Source: Candidatus Polarisedimenticolaceae bacterium (GTDB lineage Bacteria > Pseudomonadota > Gammaproteobacteria > Chromatiales > Chromatiaceae). From it: DNA of 64,000 nt. Where the stretch lies: NCBI GenBank assembly GCA_021647945.1, contig JAKITT010000005.1, positions 1-64,000 on the forward strand, written 5' to 3'. Of this stretch, positions 1 through 9,739 are shown piece by piece (within the stretch, counting starts at the first letter, position 1; each line of letters begins with the position of its first letter). The notes beneath the pieces were generated by a model. That model saw nothing but the letters and a program-made list of their open reading frames with translations, made no database searches and had not been told where the DNA came from. Position numbers and translations under genes: made by a program.

Positions 1-2
1 CG

Positions 3-1673
3 ATGGAACATCACGCACGGCGTACCTTTCTACAACGCATCGCTGGCAGCAGCCAACGTGTCGAGCTGGCGTGGCGTGACGAGGAGGCGCTGATCCTGCC
101 ATCAGAGATCGACTACTTCCCTGAAAGCAGCCTCAATCGAGACCTCTACCTCTGGCTCGCCGCTTTGGCCGTTGCCGAAGTGAGCGATGAGAGCGCCTGG
201 TTTGGTCGCAACCAGCAGTTCACACTGCAAACCATCAAACGTTTCCCAGGTATCCATGCACGTTATAAACGGCTGGTCGATGCCCATCTCAGCCAGCGGG
301 GCGATATAGATAAACTGCCCGCCGATGAGGCCGCACAGGAGCAAGCCATTCGCCAAGCACTACGGGATCCCGGCAGTGTCAAGCAGCTACCCATCGCCAA
401 CAAAGCACCTCAGCCGGTGCCACTCTGGCTGCACCCATTCCCTCCTGTGCCACACCCCGGCACACCACGTGAAGATTCAGATAATGATGAACAAGAGCGG
501 GGGGAGACTCTCAGCCTGGATGATGACAGACGGCGTAAATCAGAGCGCACAGAGAAACCCGAATCAGAGGATAAAGGGCTGATCACCATCCGCATGGAGA
601 GCATCTTCGGCTGGGGTGAGTTTATCAAGCTCGACCGCGCTTCAGATGATGAGGATGATTTGGAGAGCGCCGCTGATGCAGCAAAAGATATGGATATGAT
701 TAGCGTCAGTCGTGATGACAAACCAAGCAGCGGGGCGCTACGTTTTGACCTCGATCTGCCCTCCGCCGACAACGATGACCTCGTACTAAGCGACGGCATT
801 CTGCTTCCTGAATGGGACTATAAAAAGCGCGAACTGCAAGTTGATTACTGTCGTTTGCTACCCATGATCGCCGCCGATGCCACCGCTTGTGATCTACCCG
901 ACCACCTACGCAACACCGCCAAAAAACTACGCGCCCAGTTTCAACAACTCGCCCCAGCCCGTTTTTGGCAGCGAGGTCAGCAGGAGGGGAGTGAGATAGA
1001 TCTCGATGCTTTTTTACGTTTCAGCGGTGATCGTGCCGCTGGGCAAGTCGCCGCCTTTGATGGACTCTACCGCGATCTACGTACCGGTCAACGTGATCTC
1101 GCCTGCCTACTATTGGCCGACCTCTCTCTCTCTACAGACACATGGATCAATGACCACATGCGTGTCATTGATGTGATCCGTGACTCACTCTTTCTATTTG
1201 CAGAGAGTCTTGCCGCAACAGGCGACCGTTTTTCGATGTACGGTTTCTCGTCTCGCAAACGCGATCCCATCCGCTATCACCAACTGAAGACCTTTGACGA
1301 GCCCTACAACGGCCGCATCCGTGGCCGTATCAATGAGATCAAACCTGGCTACTACACTCGCATGGGAGCGGCAATTCGCCACAGCAGTCAACTATTGAAA
1401 GATCAGCCCGCCAATCGGCGTCTGCTACTGATTTTGACAGATGGTAAACCCAATGATCTGGACCGCTATGAGGGACGTTACGGTATTGAAGATACTCGTC
1501 GAGCGATTCACGAGGCGCGTCAACTCGGCCTACAGCCCTTCTGTGTCACCATCGACACCAAGGCAGCCGAGTATCTGCCCTACATTTTTGGCAATGGCAG
1601 TTTTGTGGTCATTCACAAGCCATCGCAACTGCCCAAAGAACTACCACTGCTCTACGCCAGCTTAACCGCTTAA
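3..1673 (+). CDS. NorD/CbbO-type VWA-domain activation protein, 5'-truncated
   Basis: The C-terminal third (about residues 365-556) is a von Willebrand A domain with a MIDAS: DLSLST, then a threonine in YYTRMGAAIRH, then LTDGKPNDLD. The end (GIEDTRRAIHEARQLG, then FCVTIDTKAAEYLPYIFG) is characteristic of NorD and CbbO proteins. These work with a MoxR-type AAA+ ATPase (NorQ or CbbQ) to activate nitric oxide reductase or RuBisCO. The middle is acidic, low complexity and probably disordered. The first methionine sits at base 3, but the text from HHARRTFLQRIAGS onward reads like the interior of NorD, so some tens of N-terminal residues probably lie outside the window. Which enzyme it serves cannot be decided without the upstream gene. 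It is cytoplasmic, with no signal peptide. Confidence 0.8.
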   Translation: MEHHARRTFLQRIAGSSQRVELAWRDEEALILPSEIDYFPESSLNRDLYLWLAALAVAEVSDESAWFGRNQQFTLQTIKRFPGIHARYKRLVDAHLSQRGDIDKLPADEAAQEQAIRQALRDPGSVKQLPIANKAPQPVPLWLHPFPPVPHPGTPREDSDNDEQERGETLSLDDDRRRKSERTEKPESEDKGLITIRMESIFGWGEFIKLDRASDDEDDLESAADAAKDMDMISVSRDDKPSSGALRFDLDLPSADNDDLVLSDGILLPEWDYKKRELQVDYCRLLPMIAADATACDLPDHLRNTAKKLRAQFQQLAPARFWQRGQQEGSEIDLDAFLRFSGDRAAGQVAAFDGLYRDLRTGQRDLACLLLADLSLSTDTWINDHMRVIDVIRDSLFLFAESLAATGDRFSMYGFSSRKRDPIRYHQLKTFDEPYNGRIRGRINEIKPGYYTRMGAAIRHSSQLLKDQPANRRLLLILTDGKPNDLDRYEGRYGIEDTRRAIHEARQLGLQPFCVTIDTKAAEYLPYIFGNGSFVVIHKPSQLPKELPLLYASLTA

Positions 1674-1678
1674 TTAAA

Positions 1679-1708
1679 GGCCACCTCTATTAATTCATAG
1701 ATGAGCCC
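1679..1708. repeat. Half copy of the MITE-like terminal repeat also found at 26790-26952
   Basis: The stretch just after the VWA gene stop contains CCTCTATTAATTCATAGATG. It matches, with a few differences, the right arm (reverse complement) of the inverted-repeat element at 26790-26952, CCTCTATTAATTCATGAATG. Only one arm is visible here. It lies between two convergent genes and touches the 3' end of the chemoreceptor gene. Confidence 0.5.
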
Positions 1709-3294
1709 TAGAGTTTGAACTGATGCACTAAATTGGTTAGATTGGCCGCCAGTTCAGCAAGCTGCTCACTCGACGCTGCACATGATTGGCTATCTGCCGA
1801 AGCGTGTTCAGTCAGCTCATTGATGCGAGAAATACTGCAATTCACATCTTCCGTCATCGCCGCCTGCTCTTTGGCACTTAATGCAATTTGAGCATTCATA
1901 TCATTGATAGTGATCACTGAAGCGGTAATCTCCTGCAGTGAGTTGCCTGCCTCATTGGCCTGTTCAACACTCACTTTGGCCTGCACCTGACTTTTACCTA
2001 TCACTTCCACAGCCTCTTTAACACCGGCCTGTAGGCGAGAGATCATCTCATTAATCTCCTCGGTCGCTTGTTGTGTACGGCCCGCTAACGAGCGCACCTC
2101 ATCGGCCACCACGGCAAAACCACGACCACTCTCACCCGCACGGGCTGCCTCAATCGCCGCATTTAGCGCCAGAAGATTGGTCTGTTCTGCAATGCCTCGA
2201 ATCACATCAAGCACACCTCCAATATTCTGACTATCCTCACCCGCACGCTCAATCGCACTATTGGCGGCTTCAACACCCTGCGCCAGATCATTAATACTTT
2301 TTGCCGTATTGCTCACTACCGACTGGCCGTTAGTCGCCTCAACATTGGCCCTTTGCGCCGCCTCAGATGCTGAGTTGGCATTTTCAGCGACCACATCCAC
2401 CACAGCCGTCATCTCATTCATTGCTGTGGCAACATTTTCAGTCTGAACTTCCTGATCCTGAATGCGCTGACTTGCGGCCACCACGGACTGCTTGAGTGTC
2501 TCGGCAGAACAGGTCAGCGAAGCGGAGGATTCATCCACCTGCAACATGATCTCCTGCACCTTATCAAGGAGGTAGTTGAAGGCTTTGGCAATATCGCCCA
2601 CCTCATTGCTCGCAGAGATATCAACCCGACTTGTTAGATTCAGTGTTTCACTAATCTCGGTAATCTGCTGAGAGGTTGAGACAATGGGACGAGAGATCAA
2701 GCGACCTAAAAAGACCGCGAACAGCACCGTAATTAACAATACTGGTAGGGCAACGAAGAGTACCGATTTAATCGTTCGCATCACCGAACCTTCCAGCGCG
2801 CGCGCTGAAAATATGGCCACCACTTTGCCACCATTAACTACATCAGGCAGCTTCTGGTGGACGATCAATAGCCAACGCTCCTCATCAATTGATAGCGCAT
2901 CTGTGGTTGCAGCCATCGACTTGAGTTTGGCAGCATCTTCATTCTCACCAATAAAACTATAGGTAACAGGCTTGGGGGGCATGGCACCTGCAAAGGCTGT
3001 TTTTGGCATCGCTTTAGACATACCGTCAATAGAGAGATACTTAAGACCAGATGATTTGTAGAGCGCTTGAGCATCAGCACCACGCAACTTCATTACATTG
3101 CCACCATTGATACCCCGAGTGGCCAAATTTGCAATAGGATGCATCACAGCGTCACTAATGTTAATCAACTGATCACGCTCTCCATTCGTCTGTACACTAT
3201 AGAGCAGAACACTAAAGACAATGAGGCTGACCAGCCCTACAGCCAACATACCTAATAGCATTACACTTCTTAAGCTTAAGTCTCTTTTTTTCAT
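1708..3294 (-). CDS. Methyl-accepting chemotaxis protein
   Basis: A 528-residue chemoreceptor. The first membrane helix is near residues 8-32 ([20 protein letters not shown]). A periplasmic domain of about 150 residues follows, then a second helix ([20 protein letters not shown]), a HAMP domain, and a long cytoplasmic coiled coil. The coil carries the highly conserved hairpin tip ([20 protein letters not shown], then [18 protein letters not shown]) that binds CheA and CheW. The ATG at 3294 is chosen because AAGGCGG lies about 9 bases upstream; longer in-frame extensions run into the preceding gene. The ligand is unknown. The P460-like cytochrome gene lies directly upstream on the same strand, so the two may be co-transcribed and the receptor may sense a redox-related signal; that link is inference from position only. 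Confidence 0.93.
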   Translation of the reverse strand: MKKRDLSLRSVMLLGMLAVGLVSLIVFSVLLYSVQTNGERDQLINISDAVMHPIANLATRGINGGNVMKLRGADAQALYKSSGLKYLSIDGMSKAMPKTAFAGAMPPKPVTYSFIGENEDAAKLKSMAATTDALSIDEERWLLIVHQKLPDVVNGGKVVAIFSARALEGSVMRTIKSVLFVALPVLLITVLFAVFLGRLISRPIVSTSQQITEISETLNLTSRVDISASNEVGDIAKAFNYLLDKVQEIMLQVDESSASLTCSAETLKQSVVAASQRIQDQEVQTENVATAMNEMTAVVDVVAENANSASEAAQRANVEATNGQSVVSNTAKSINDLAQGVEAANSAIERAGEDSQNIGGVLDVIRGIAEQTNLLALNAAIEAARAGESGRGFAVVADEVRSLAGRTQQATEEINEMISRLQAGVKEAVEVIGKSQVQAKVSVEQANEAGNSLQEITASVITINDMNAQIALSAKEQAAMTEDVNCSISRINELTEHASADSQSCAASSEQLAELAANLTNLVHQFKL

Positions 3295-3323
3295 TATCAA
3301 TGCCGCCTTCATTACACTCACTA

Positions 3324-3836
3324 CTATTTTAATGTTCCACACTGACCATTGACGCAAAATGCACCATATCCGGTGTGGCATACTCTGCATGTATTAGCAC
3401 TCAGAATCCCATCTGCACCTGTGGCATCAGTGCCATCTTCTTTGAACACCGCATAGGCAGGCGCACCATTATTAAGACCCGTGACAAACAGCAGTTGGAG
3501 TTCCTTCAAATGTAGAATCATATTACTGCCCTCCACCAATTTTCCGTCACGTTTTGTGTAACTTGCCATCGCATCAGGCTTAACCAACACAGCCACCGCA
3601 CCTGGGCCTTGAGGGCGCACCGCACAGTAGGTCTCGACTGTCTCCTGATAGATGGGCGGAAAACTGCTAACATCGGCATCACAACCTGGCAGTGCACCAA
3701 TAGTGGTCAACGTGGTCGTCACCGACGTCCAGGATTTCCAATCCGCTGGAAATGGTGTCTCACCTGCTGCATATGCGATCTGTGAAACAGAGAGCGATAA
3801 CAGGCAAGCACTAATAATCTTGGTGATATTTCTCAT
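3324..3836 (-). CDS. Periplasmic cytochrome P460-like monoheme protein
   Basis: A 170-residue exported protein with a signal peptide (cleavage near AYAAG, residue 24) and one C-terminal heme site, CRVCH at 150-154. The layout fits the cytochrome P460 / cytochrome c'-beta family: a small domain beginning [10 protein letters not shown], a [14 protein letters not shown] strand, then a late CXXCH. That family includes hydroxylamine- and NO-reactive hemes. Assignment is by pattern, and I cannot identify the cross-linking lysine of true P460 with certainty. The start is the ATG at 3836, with AAGGAAG upstream; an earlier in-frame TTG is less likely. It lies 29 bases upstream of the chemoreceptor on the same strand. 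Confidence 0.6.
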   Translation of the reverse strand: MRNITKIISACLLSLSVSQIAYAAGETPFPADWKSWTSVTTTLTTIGALPGCDADVSSFPPIYQETVETYCAVRPQGPGAVAVLVKPDAMASYTKRDGKLVEGSNMILHLKELQLLFVTGLNNGAPAYAVFKEDGTDATGADGILSANTCRVCHTGYGAFCVNGQCGTLK

Positions 3837-3971
3837 TTTTACTTCCTTCAATTAATTAACCCTTCACTCTGATTTCGGCCATATACCTCTCAACTTTAGG
3901 TCTTCTATTTTTCAAGCATTAAGTAGACTCTAAACAGAGGTCAGCCCTGCATATAACACGATGGAAAACAC

Positions 3972-4586
3972 ATGATCAGCATCACTCACAAACTGGCAAT
4001 ATATGGGCTGCTTGCCATCCTGTTTTCACCCCACCTATTCGCCACTAGCTCACTGGCAATGGAGCATGAGGAGACTACCATCCTGGCACTCTCATGCAGT
4101 GGTTGCCACGGCCCAGATGGCGTCAGCCAAGGCCCGTCAATACCCTCCATCGCAGGGTTGCCAAAAGAGTACTTCACGGAGGTCATGCTCGGCTTTAAAC
4201 TCAACCAACTCCCCTCCACCGCCATGGGACAGATTGCAAAAGCCTACAGCCGATCAGAGTTAACAACGCTTGCAGAGTACTTTTCAAAAAAGAGATTTCA
4301 ACCCAGCAAACAAGCCTTTGACCCCTCTCTCGTAAAAAAAGGGGCTAAATTACACGAAAAATTCTGCGAAGAGTGCCATGAGAAGGGCGGTAGCTCCGCT
4401 AAAGATGAAGAGGTTTCAATTCTCGCCGGGCAACACCTACGCTATCTTCTCTGGACACTCAATGACTTCAAAAAAAACAAACGCAAAGCGAGCAGAAAAA
4501 TGGCTAAAAAAATGCGCAAACTACTCAAAAAAGAGGGCAATGCTGGACTTGATGCCCTTGCTCACTACTACGCCAGTCAACAATAA
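3972..4586 (+). CDS. fccA: Flavocytochrome c sulfide dehydrogenase, diheme cytochrome subunit
   Basis: The 204-residue diheme cytochrome subunit of FCSD, which oxidises sulfide in the periplasm and passes electrons to c-type cytochromes. An N-terminal signal peptide (to about residue 30) is followed by heme sites CSGCH (42-46) and CEECH (132-136). The C-terminal half closely follows known FccA: VKKGAKLHEKFCEECHEKGG, ILAGQHLRYLLWTLNDF, then GNAGLDALAHYYASQQ at the very end. The stop codon overlaps the fccB start by one base (TAATG), so the two are translationally coupled, as expected for a tight heterodimer. Confidence 0.95.
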   Translation: MISITHKLAIYGLLAILFSPHLFATSSLAMEHEETTILALSCSGCHGPDGVSQGPSIPSIAGLPKEYFTEVMLGFKLNQLPSTAMGQIAKAYSRSELTTLAEYFSKKRFQPSKQAFDPSLVKKGAKLHEKFCEECHEKGGSSAKDEEVSILAGQHLRYLLWTLNDFKKNKRKASRKMAKKMRKLLKKEGNAGLDALAHYYASQQ

Positions 4587-5869
4587 TGCATATTAGCCGC
4601 CGAAATTTTATTACATCACTGGCCCTTGGCTCCGCTGCTGCGCTGCTGGGAATTTCTGACCGCGCCTTTGCGACAGGTCGAGGAGTGGTTGTGGTGGGTG
4701 GCGGTAGTGGCGGTGCCACTGCAGCTAGATATCTACGTCTATTCGACCCAACTCTCCGAGTCACGCTCATAGAACCCCAACGGCAACACCAGAGCTGTTT
4801 GATGAGCAACGAAGTGCTGGCAGGCATGCGCAAGGCGAGCAGCCTACAGTTTGATTACGTGAAGCTGAGTCAGCTGGGCATCAACGTAGTTCATGACAAG
4901 GTGGTTACCATTGATGCAGAGAAGCGCCGAATAAAGACTCAGAGTGGTGATACCTTCCCATATGAACGCTGCATTATTTCACCGGGCATAGATTTCCGCT
5001 GGGCGGATATTGAGGGTTACGATGCACAGGTTGCGGAGACCTTTCCACATGCTTGGAACGCTGGCAAACAACTCATCACGCTGCAGCAACAGCTACAGTC
5101 GATGCAAGATGGCGGTACGGTGCTGATCACCACCCCCAAACCACCCTACCGCTGCCCAACGGCTCCTTATGAACGGGCCTCACTGATAGCCCACTATCTA
5201 CAACAACAGAAGCCAAAATCAAAAGTCATCATCCTGGACGCCAATCCAACATTTATCGACCAGAGAGGTTTCAAACAGGCTTGGAGAAGGGCGTACCATT
5301 TCGCTACAGAGAAGAGTCTGATTGAGCGGCAATCTGGGGCTGAGGCGACAGTGACCGAATTTGATGCGGCCAATAAAACGGTAATTACACAGACGGGCCA
5401 GCGCATCAAAGCAGATGTGATCAACATCATCCCCCCCCAACAGGCGGGCAATATCGCCGCTACATCTGGCTTAGTAGATGAGAGTGGCTGGTGCCCTGTC
5501 AATCTGCTCACTTTTGAGTCCCACCAGAAAAGCAACATCCATGTTATCGGTGATGCGGCCATCGTGGGTGGGATGTCAAAACTGGCCTCATCCGCCAATG
5601 CTCAGGGCAAAGCCTGTGCGGCGGCGGTCGTTGCACTGCTTAATGGGAGAGCGCCAACGGCAGCCCCATTAATCGAGACCCGTTACTCCATCATTGGCCA
5701 TGAGCTTGCACTATCAAGTAACGCTATTTTTAAACCAACGGCAGAGGGCCATCAGCTCACTCAAATACCCGAGGAATCAACCAGAAAAAAGGTTAAACCG
5801 CGCCCTCTGCGTGAGTTCTACAATGCGCACAGTTGGTACAACAATATCACCCAGGATATCTTCGGTTAA
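4586..5869 (+). CDS. fccB: Flavocytochrome c sulfide dehydrogenase, flavoprotein subunit
   Basis: The 427-residue FAD subunit of FCSD. It has a twin-arginine-type leader (SRRNFITSLALGSAAALLG), a dinucleotide fold (VVVVGGGSGGATAARYLR, near 33-50), and Cys70 in QSCLMSNEV, the position that binds FAD covalently in this family. Cys189 in PPYRCPTAPYERAS is the first cysteine of the catalytic disulfide. The C terminus AHSWYNNITQDIFG is the usual FccB ending. Oddly, the second catalytic cysteine (Cys337 in mature Allochromatium numbering, in the motif TCYS) reads Arg367 here (IETRYSI), one T-to-C step from TGT. Sulfide oxidation may therefore be altered, or the base may be an error. It lies directly behind fccA with a 1-base overlap. 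Confidence 0.93.
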   Translation: MHISRRNFITSLALGSAAALLGISDRAFATGRGVVVVGGGSGGATAARYLRLFDPTLRVTLIEPQRQHQSCLMSNEVLAGMRKASSLQFDYVKLSQLGINVVHDKVVTIDAEKRRIKTQSGDTFPYERCIISPGIDFRWADIEGYDAQVAETFPHAWNAGKQLITLQQQLQSMQDGGTVLITTPKPPYRCPTAPYERASLIAHYLQQQKPKSKVIILDANPTFIDQRGFKQAWRRAYHFATEKSLIERQSGAEATVTEFDAANKTVITQTGQRIKADVINIIPPQQAGNIAATSGLVDESGWCPVNLLTFESHQKSNIHVIGDAAIVGGMSKLASSANAQGKACAAAVVALLNGRAPTAAPLIETRYSIIGHELALSSNAIFKPTAEGHQLTQIPEESTRKKVKPRPLREFYNAHSWYNNITQDIFG

Positions 5870-7359
5870 AACTGGATATTAAATCGACCATAGAGTGAAA
5901 CTTCGCTCATGCAATCAATACCATGACGACAAAAAACGCGGATAAAGGCATTCACTACATCAGGATCAAACTGGGTACCTGCACTATTTTTAATCTCTTT
6001 TAAGGCTCGATCTAGTGGCATAGGTTGGCGGTAAGGGCGCTCAGAAGTCATCGCCTCGAAGGCGTCTGCCACCGCAATAATTCTTGCGCCAAGGGGTATC
6101 TCTTCCCCCGCTAGCCCCGTCGGATAACCCTCACCGGAGTAATGCTCATGGTGATGTTTGACGATCACTTTCACCCGCTCCATCCCCCCCATTTTTGCAA
6201 GAATATTCACTCCGATCTCAGGGTGGTCTTTGATCACTTCATACTCATCCACGGTCAATTTCCCCTGCTTCAGCAAGATATGGTCGGGGATACCAATTTT
6301 GCCAATATCATGCAGCAGACCTGCTGTGGCAATAGAGCGCAGGTAGTCATCCTCAACCCCCATCTCTTCAGCAATCAAGACGGCACAACGCGCCAACCGT
6401 GCAGCATGATCTGCGGTGTAGCGATCTCGCGCCTCAATCGCACTAGCCAGCGTTGATATCATTGAGAAAAACTGGCTCTCTGTGCGCTCGTGCAGCCGCG
6501 CATTCTCTATCGCAATAGCGGCTTGTCCACACAGCACCGTAGTCAGCTCTAAATCAGAGTCAGAAAATTTTCTGTTGGTGGAGAGATAGTAAAGATTCAG
6601 CACACCGATGCATTCATCTTTTAAGACGATGGGGATGCACATAACTGAACTGATCTGCTCATTGAAGCTGCTGCGTTCAAACGGGACATCTGCCATTGAA
6701 TGTCCATCTAACAGAAATGGTAAGCTATTTTTTACCACCCAATCAGCTAAGCGATAGCTGCCGCTATACGGGTCTTCCTTATCGACCAGCTCACCGCCAC
6801 GGGCCGTTTTTACTGAGAGCACACCCTCAGAATCAAGCATCATCAATGAGGCACTATCAGCGGCCGTATATTTCGCCGCCTCTTCAACCACCATCTCAAG
6901 CAGGCGACTAACATGTATCTCTGCGATCATCCGCTTACTCACTTCAAGTAGCGGAATCAACGCCTTTAACTTTATGTTTTCACGAATGATTCTGCTCTTA
7001 GTGATCACCTGTTTTACAGAGCCGCATATCTCATTGGGTGTAAAGGGCTTCAGTACAAAACCCTGAGTTCCATGACGCATGGTCTTGATGGCAGTATCAA
7101 TCGTGCCATGGCCTGTAATAACGATAATAGGCAGCTCAGAGGAGATCTCTTCCCGAATCATTTTAATAAGATCAATGCCCGAAAGCCCCGGCATTTTAAT
7201 GTCGGTAATCACGAGGTCGTACGATTTTTTTAATAGCAGTTGAAAACCATCTTCAGCACAACATGCCGTTTCGACAATGTAGCCAACACTGGTCAAAATT
7301 TCGGTACCTACGCTCCGAATAACCTCTTCATCATCTATCAGTAGTATTTTTTCATACAT
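5866..7359 (-). CDS. Response regulator REC-GAF-HD-GYP, probable c-di-GMP phosphodiesterase
   Basis: A 497-residue response regulator. The receiver domain has acidic residues D9/D10, phospho-acceptor D53 (VITDIKMPG) and K104 (LKPF). A GAF domain spans about 140-295. An HD-GYP domain carries the H350-D351 pair (LLHDIGKIG), HHHEH at 402-406 and GYP at 411-413. HD-GYP proteins hydrolyse c-di-GMP to pGpG or GMP, so phosphorylation probably tunes c-di-GMP levels. It follows the histidine kinase by 52 bases on the same strand, so the two are almost certainly partners. The stop overlaps the end of fccB tail-to-tail. Confidence 0.92.
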   Translation of the reverse strand: MYEKILLIDDEEVIRSVGTEILTSVGYIVETACCAEDGFQLLLKKSYDLVITDIKMPGLSGIDLIKMIREEISSELPIIVITGHGTIDTAIKTMRHGTQGFVLKPFTPNEICGSVKQVITKSRIIRENIKLKALIPLLEVSKRMIAEIHVSRLLEMVVEEAAKYTAADSASLMMLDSEGVLSVKTARGGELVDKEDPYSGSYRLADWVVKNSLPFLLDGHSMADVPFERSSFNEQISSVMCIPIVLKDECIGVLNLYYLSTNRKFSDSDLELTTVLCGQAAIAIENARLHERTESQFFSMISTLASAIEARDRYTADHAARLARCAVLIAEEMGVEDDYLRSIATAGLLHDIGKIGIPDHILLKQGKLTVDEYEVIKDHPEIGVNILAKMGGMERVKVIVKHHHEHYSGEGYPTGLAGEEIPLGARIIAVADAFEAMTSERPYRQPMPLDRALKEIKNSAGTQFDPDVVNAFIRVFCRHGIDCMSEVSLYGRFNIQF

Positions 7360-7411
7360 CTACTTTGCCGTTTCTCTTCTATTAATCTGGTAAATTTGCA
7401 CTGGGCCTATC

Positions 7412-9475
7412 TCATGATATGGGCAAATTCTCCTTGCTCATAGGAAACCTAATAGTGAAGGTCGTCCCTTTACCCTCTGTCGTATCTACCTCAATCACCC
7501 CGTCATGCTCTTTAATAATACCAAGACTGACTGACAACCCCAGTCCGGTCCCTTTGGTCTCAGGTTTAGTGGTAAAAAACGGATCAAATATTTTGGCCAA
7601 CACATGCGCAGGAATTCCAGGCCCATTATCGGAAATATCAACCTGGACATATGCATCATTGGCTGATGAGGTTACTTTAATCACCCCACCTCCCGTCATG
7701 GCATAGACGGCATTATTAATGATATTGAGAAAAACCTGCTTGATCTGAGTCGAGTCAAGATAGAGAAGCGGCAGACGATCAACGCAATTATCCTCAATTT
7801 TGATATTAGCCGACTCGGCATGATGCGAGACCAACTCAATGGTCTCTTTTACCACCTCGTTCAAATCCGTTGTTGAGCGCTCCGTTTCACCTTGGCGGGA
7901 AAAATCGAGCAGATTGCGTACAATCTTCCTAATCCGCATTGTCTCATTATAGACAATATCCAACCGCCTCTTATCGCTCTCCTCCCACTCCCGCCCATCA
8001 CGCAACAGACAGGTATGAGTCAAAATTCCGGTGAGCGGATTATTCACCTCATGCGCCACATTGGCCGCCAATTCACCAATCGACGCGAGACGGGCAGAAC
8101 TAATCAACTGAAACTGTGCATTTTTGGTCTCTTGCAACTGCTCTTTCAACTGCTCATAAAGTATTGAGTTCTGCACAGCAAGACCAATTTCATCACGAAT
8201 AGCGAACAGCAAGTCAAGCTCATCCTCGGCAAACTCATACTGCTCAAATGAGGCGATATAGATAACACCATCTGCTAAATTATTTTGTGAAATTAATGGG
8301 ATACAGACCAACCCCCGAAAGCTACCAGCACAATTTTTTAGCTCCAGCGCAACATCTTTGCTCGCATCTTCAATAATGACGGCATCCCCTGCAACCTGCT
8401 CCGTCTCCTCCATATGTTTACTGATAGCGATCAACTCATCACGCACCACCCTAGGGTTATCTATAGGCTGAGCAGCAACCAAAGCCATTTTTCCACTTTC
8501 AGATGAGCGCAGACAGACCCAGGCCGCATCCATACTGGTCACATTCAACAATTCAACCAGTGCATCTTGTAAAATTTGTTTGATATCGAGCGAGCGACTT
8601 ACCACCGATGCAATATGATTAAGTGCAGAAAGACGCTGCATATTTTTCATAATCTCAGCATCTTTTCTCTTCAGTGAACTGGCCATCTGATTAAATGAGG
8701 CGGCAAGATCACCAATCTCATTGGTATCTGAAACATCTATGGGTTCAAAATGCCCACCCTGCTCAAGATTATGCACCCCCTCATTAAGCTTCAGTATCGG
8801 GCCAGTGATGCTGCGTGCCATAAAATAGGTAATGAGCAGCGCTATAGGTAGGAAGAAAAGCGTAATAGAGAGATTTGTCATCATCAAATCATTGAGTCGG
8901 GTCGCAATGCGATCTTGTGATAGGCGTACCAACACCACCCCTATCACCCGACCAACATCCGCCAACTCCTCAGCATCTCCCTCTTCAAGGAAATCACTGT
9001 CCAAAAAGATATCTTCATCCGTCACCCTTTTTGAGACGATAACGGGTGCCCAAAACTCAATCACCTCAATATCTTTCAACCACCTCCGTGCATTAAAAGA
9101 GCTCTTCTCATCTAACAGACGATTGAGATCTACAGCATCAACCTCATTTTTAATAGCAAAGCGATCACCCTTTGTCTCTGTTACCAACAATTGCCCAGAC
9201 GCGGTATAGACAGCAGCAAAGACAACATCCGCCTCCTGCAATATCTTCTTAACCATGGGTAGCAAAAAATAGGGATTTTCGGAGAAGACACCCAGCTCAG
9301 AAGCTGTCGCCATATTCTCCGCATAAGACAAACCACGTGCAGTTAGATCTTGATTGAGCAACTCACTCTGACGGCTGATATGAATCAGCGTAAAAAAGGC
9401 AGATAGCGTCAGCACAAAAACGGAGAACGACCAGAAAGTTCTAGCAAAGAAACCTGAAAATAGCTTCTCCAACAT
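7412..9475 (-). CDS. Membrane sensor histidine kinase (HAMP-GAF-HisKA-HATPase)
   Basis: A 687-residue sensor kinase. An N-terminal membrane helix (about 10-30) is followed by a periplasmic sensor region, a second helix (near 205-225, ITLFFLPIALLITYFMA), HAMP, a GAF domain (about 290-450) and a short coiled coil. The HisKA phospho-acceptor is in VAHEVNNPLTG (near residue 474). The HATPase boxes are N (FLNIINNAVYAM), G1 (DNGPGIP), F (FDPFFTT) and G2 (GTGLGLS). It lies directly upstream of the HD-GYP regulator. A periplasmic binding protein gene is 264 bases upstream on the same strand and could supply the ligand; that is inference from gene order. Confidence 0.93.
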   Translation of the reverse strand: MLEKLFSGFFARTFWSFSVFVLTLSAFFTLIHISRQSELLNQDLTARGLSYAENMATASELGVFSENPYFLLPMVKKILQEADVVFAAVYTASGQLLVTETKGDRFAIKNEVDAVDLNRLLDEKSSFNARRWLKDIEVIEFWAPVIVSKRVTDEDIFLDSDFLEEGDAEELADVGRVIGVVLVRLSQDRIATRLNDLMMTNLSITLFFLPIALLITYFMARSITGPILKLNEGVHNLEQGGHFEPIDVSDTNEIGDLAASFNQMASSLKRKDAEIMKNMQRLSALNHIASVVSRSLDIKQILQDALVELLNVTSMDAAWVCLRSSESGKMALVAAQPIDNPRVVRDELIAISKHMEETEQVAGDAVIIEDASKDVALELKNCAGSFRGLVCIPLISQNNLADGVIYIASFEQYEFAEDELDLLFAIRDEIGLAVQNSILYEQLKEQLQETKNAQFQLISSARLASIGELAANVAHEVNNPLTGILTHTCLLRDGREWEESDKRRLDIVYNETMRIRKIVRNLLDFSRQGETERSTTDLNEVVKETIELVSHHAESANIKIEDNCVDRLPLLYLDSTQIKQVFLNIINNAVYAMTGGGVIKVTSSANDAYVQVDISDNGPGIPAHVLAKIFDPFFTTKPETKGTGLGLSVSLGIIKEHDGVIEVDTTEGKGTTFTIRFPMSKENLPIS

Positions 9476-9739
9476 ATCAGTTTAGCCTACCGCGACACAC
9501 TTGAAATACGTATGGCAGAGTTCATGCAACACAAATATACCCATACCATATGGTTAGGAACTCTCTAGATTTAGGCTGAGAGGAATTTAATGATGGCCCA
9601 TTAATTTCAGATAACAGAACCTGGACAACGCGCTCTCTGCTCCGCACATCATGCCTCCTAAGCATCTTATATTGCTGAGATTTGAGTATCCTTCCAATGG
9701 AAAATTGAGCAGCACGCTAAGGTGCAAAATCGTGTCAAA

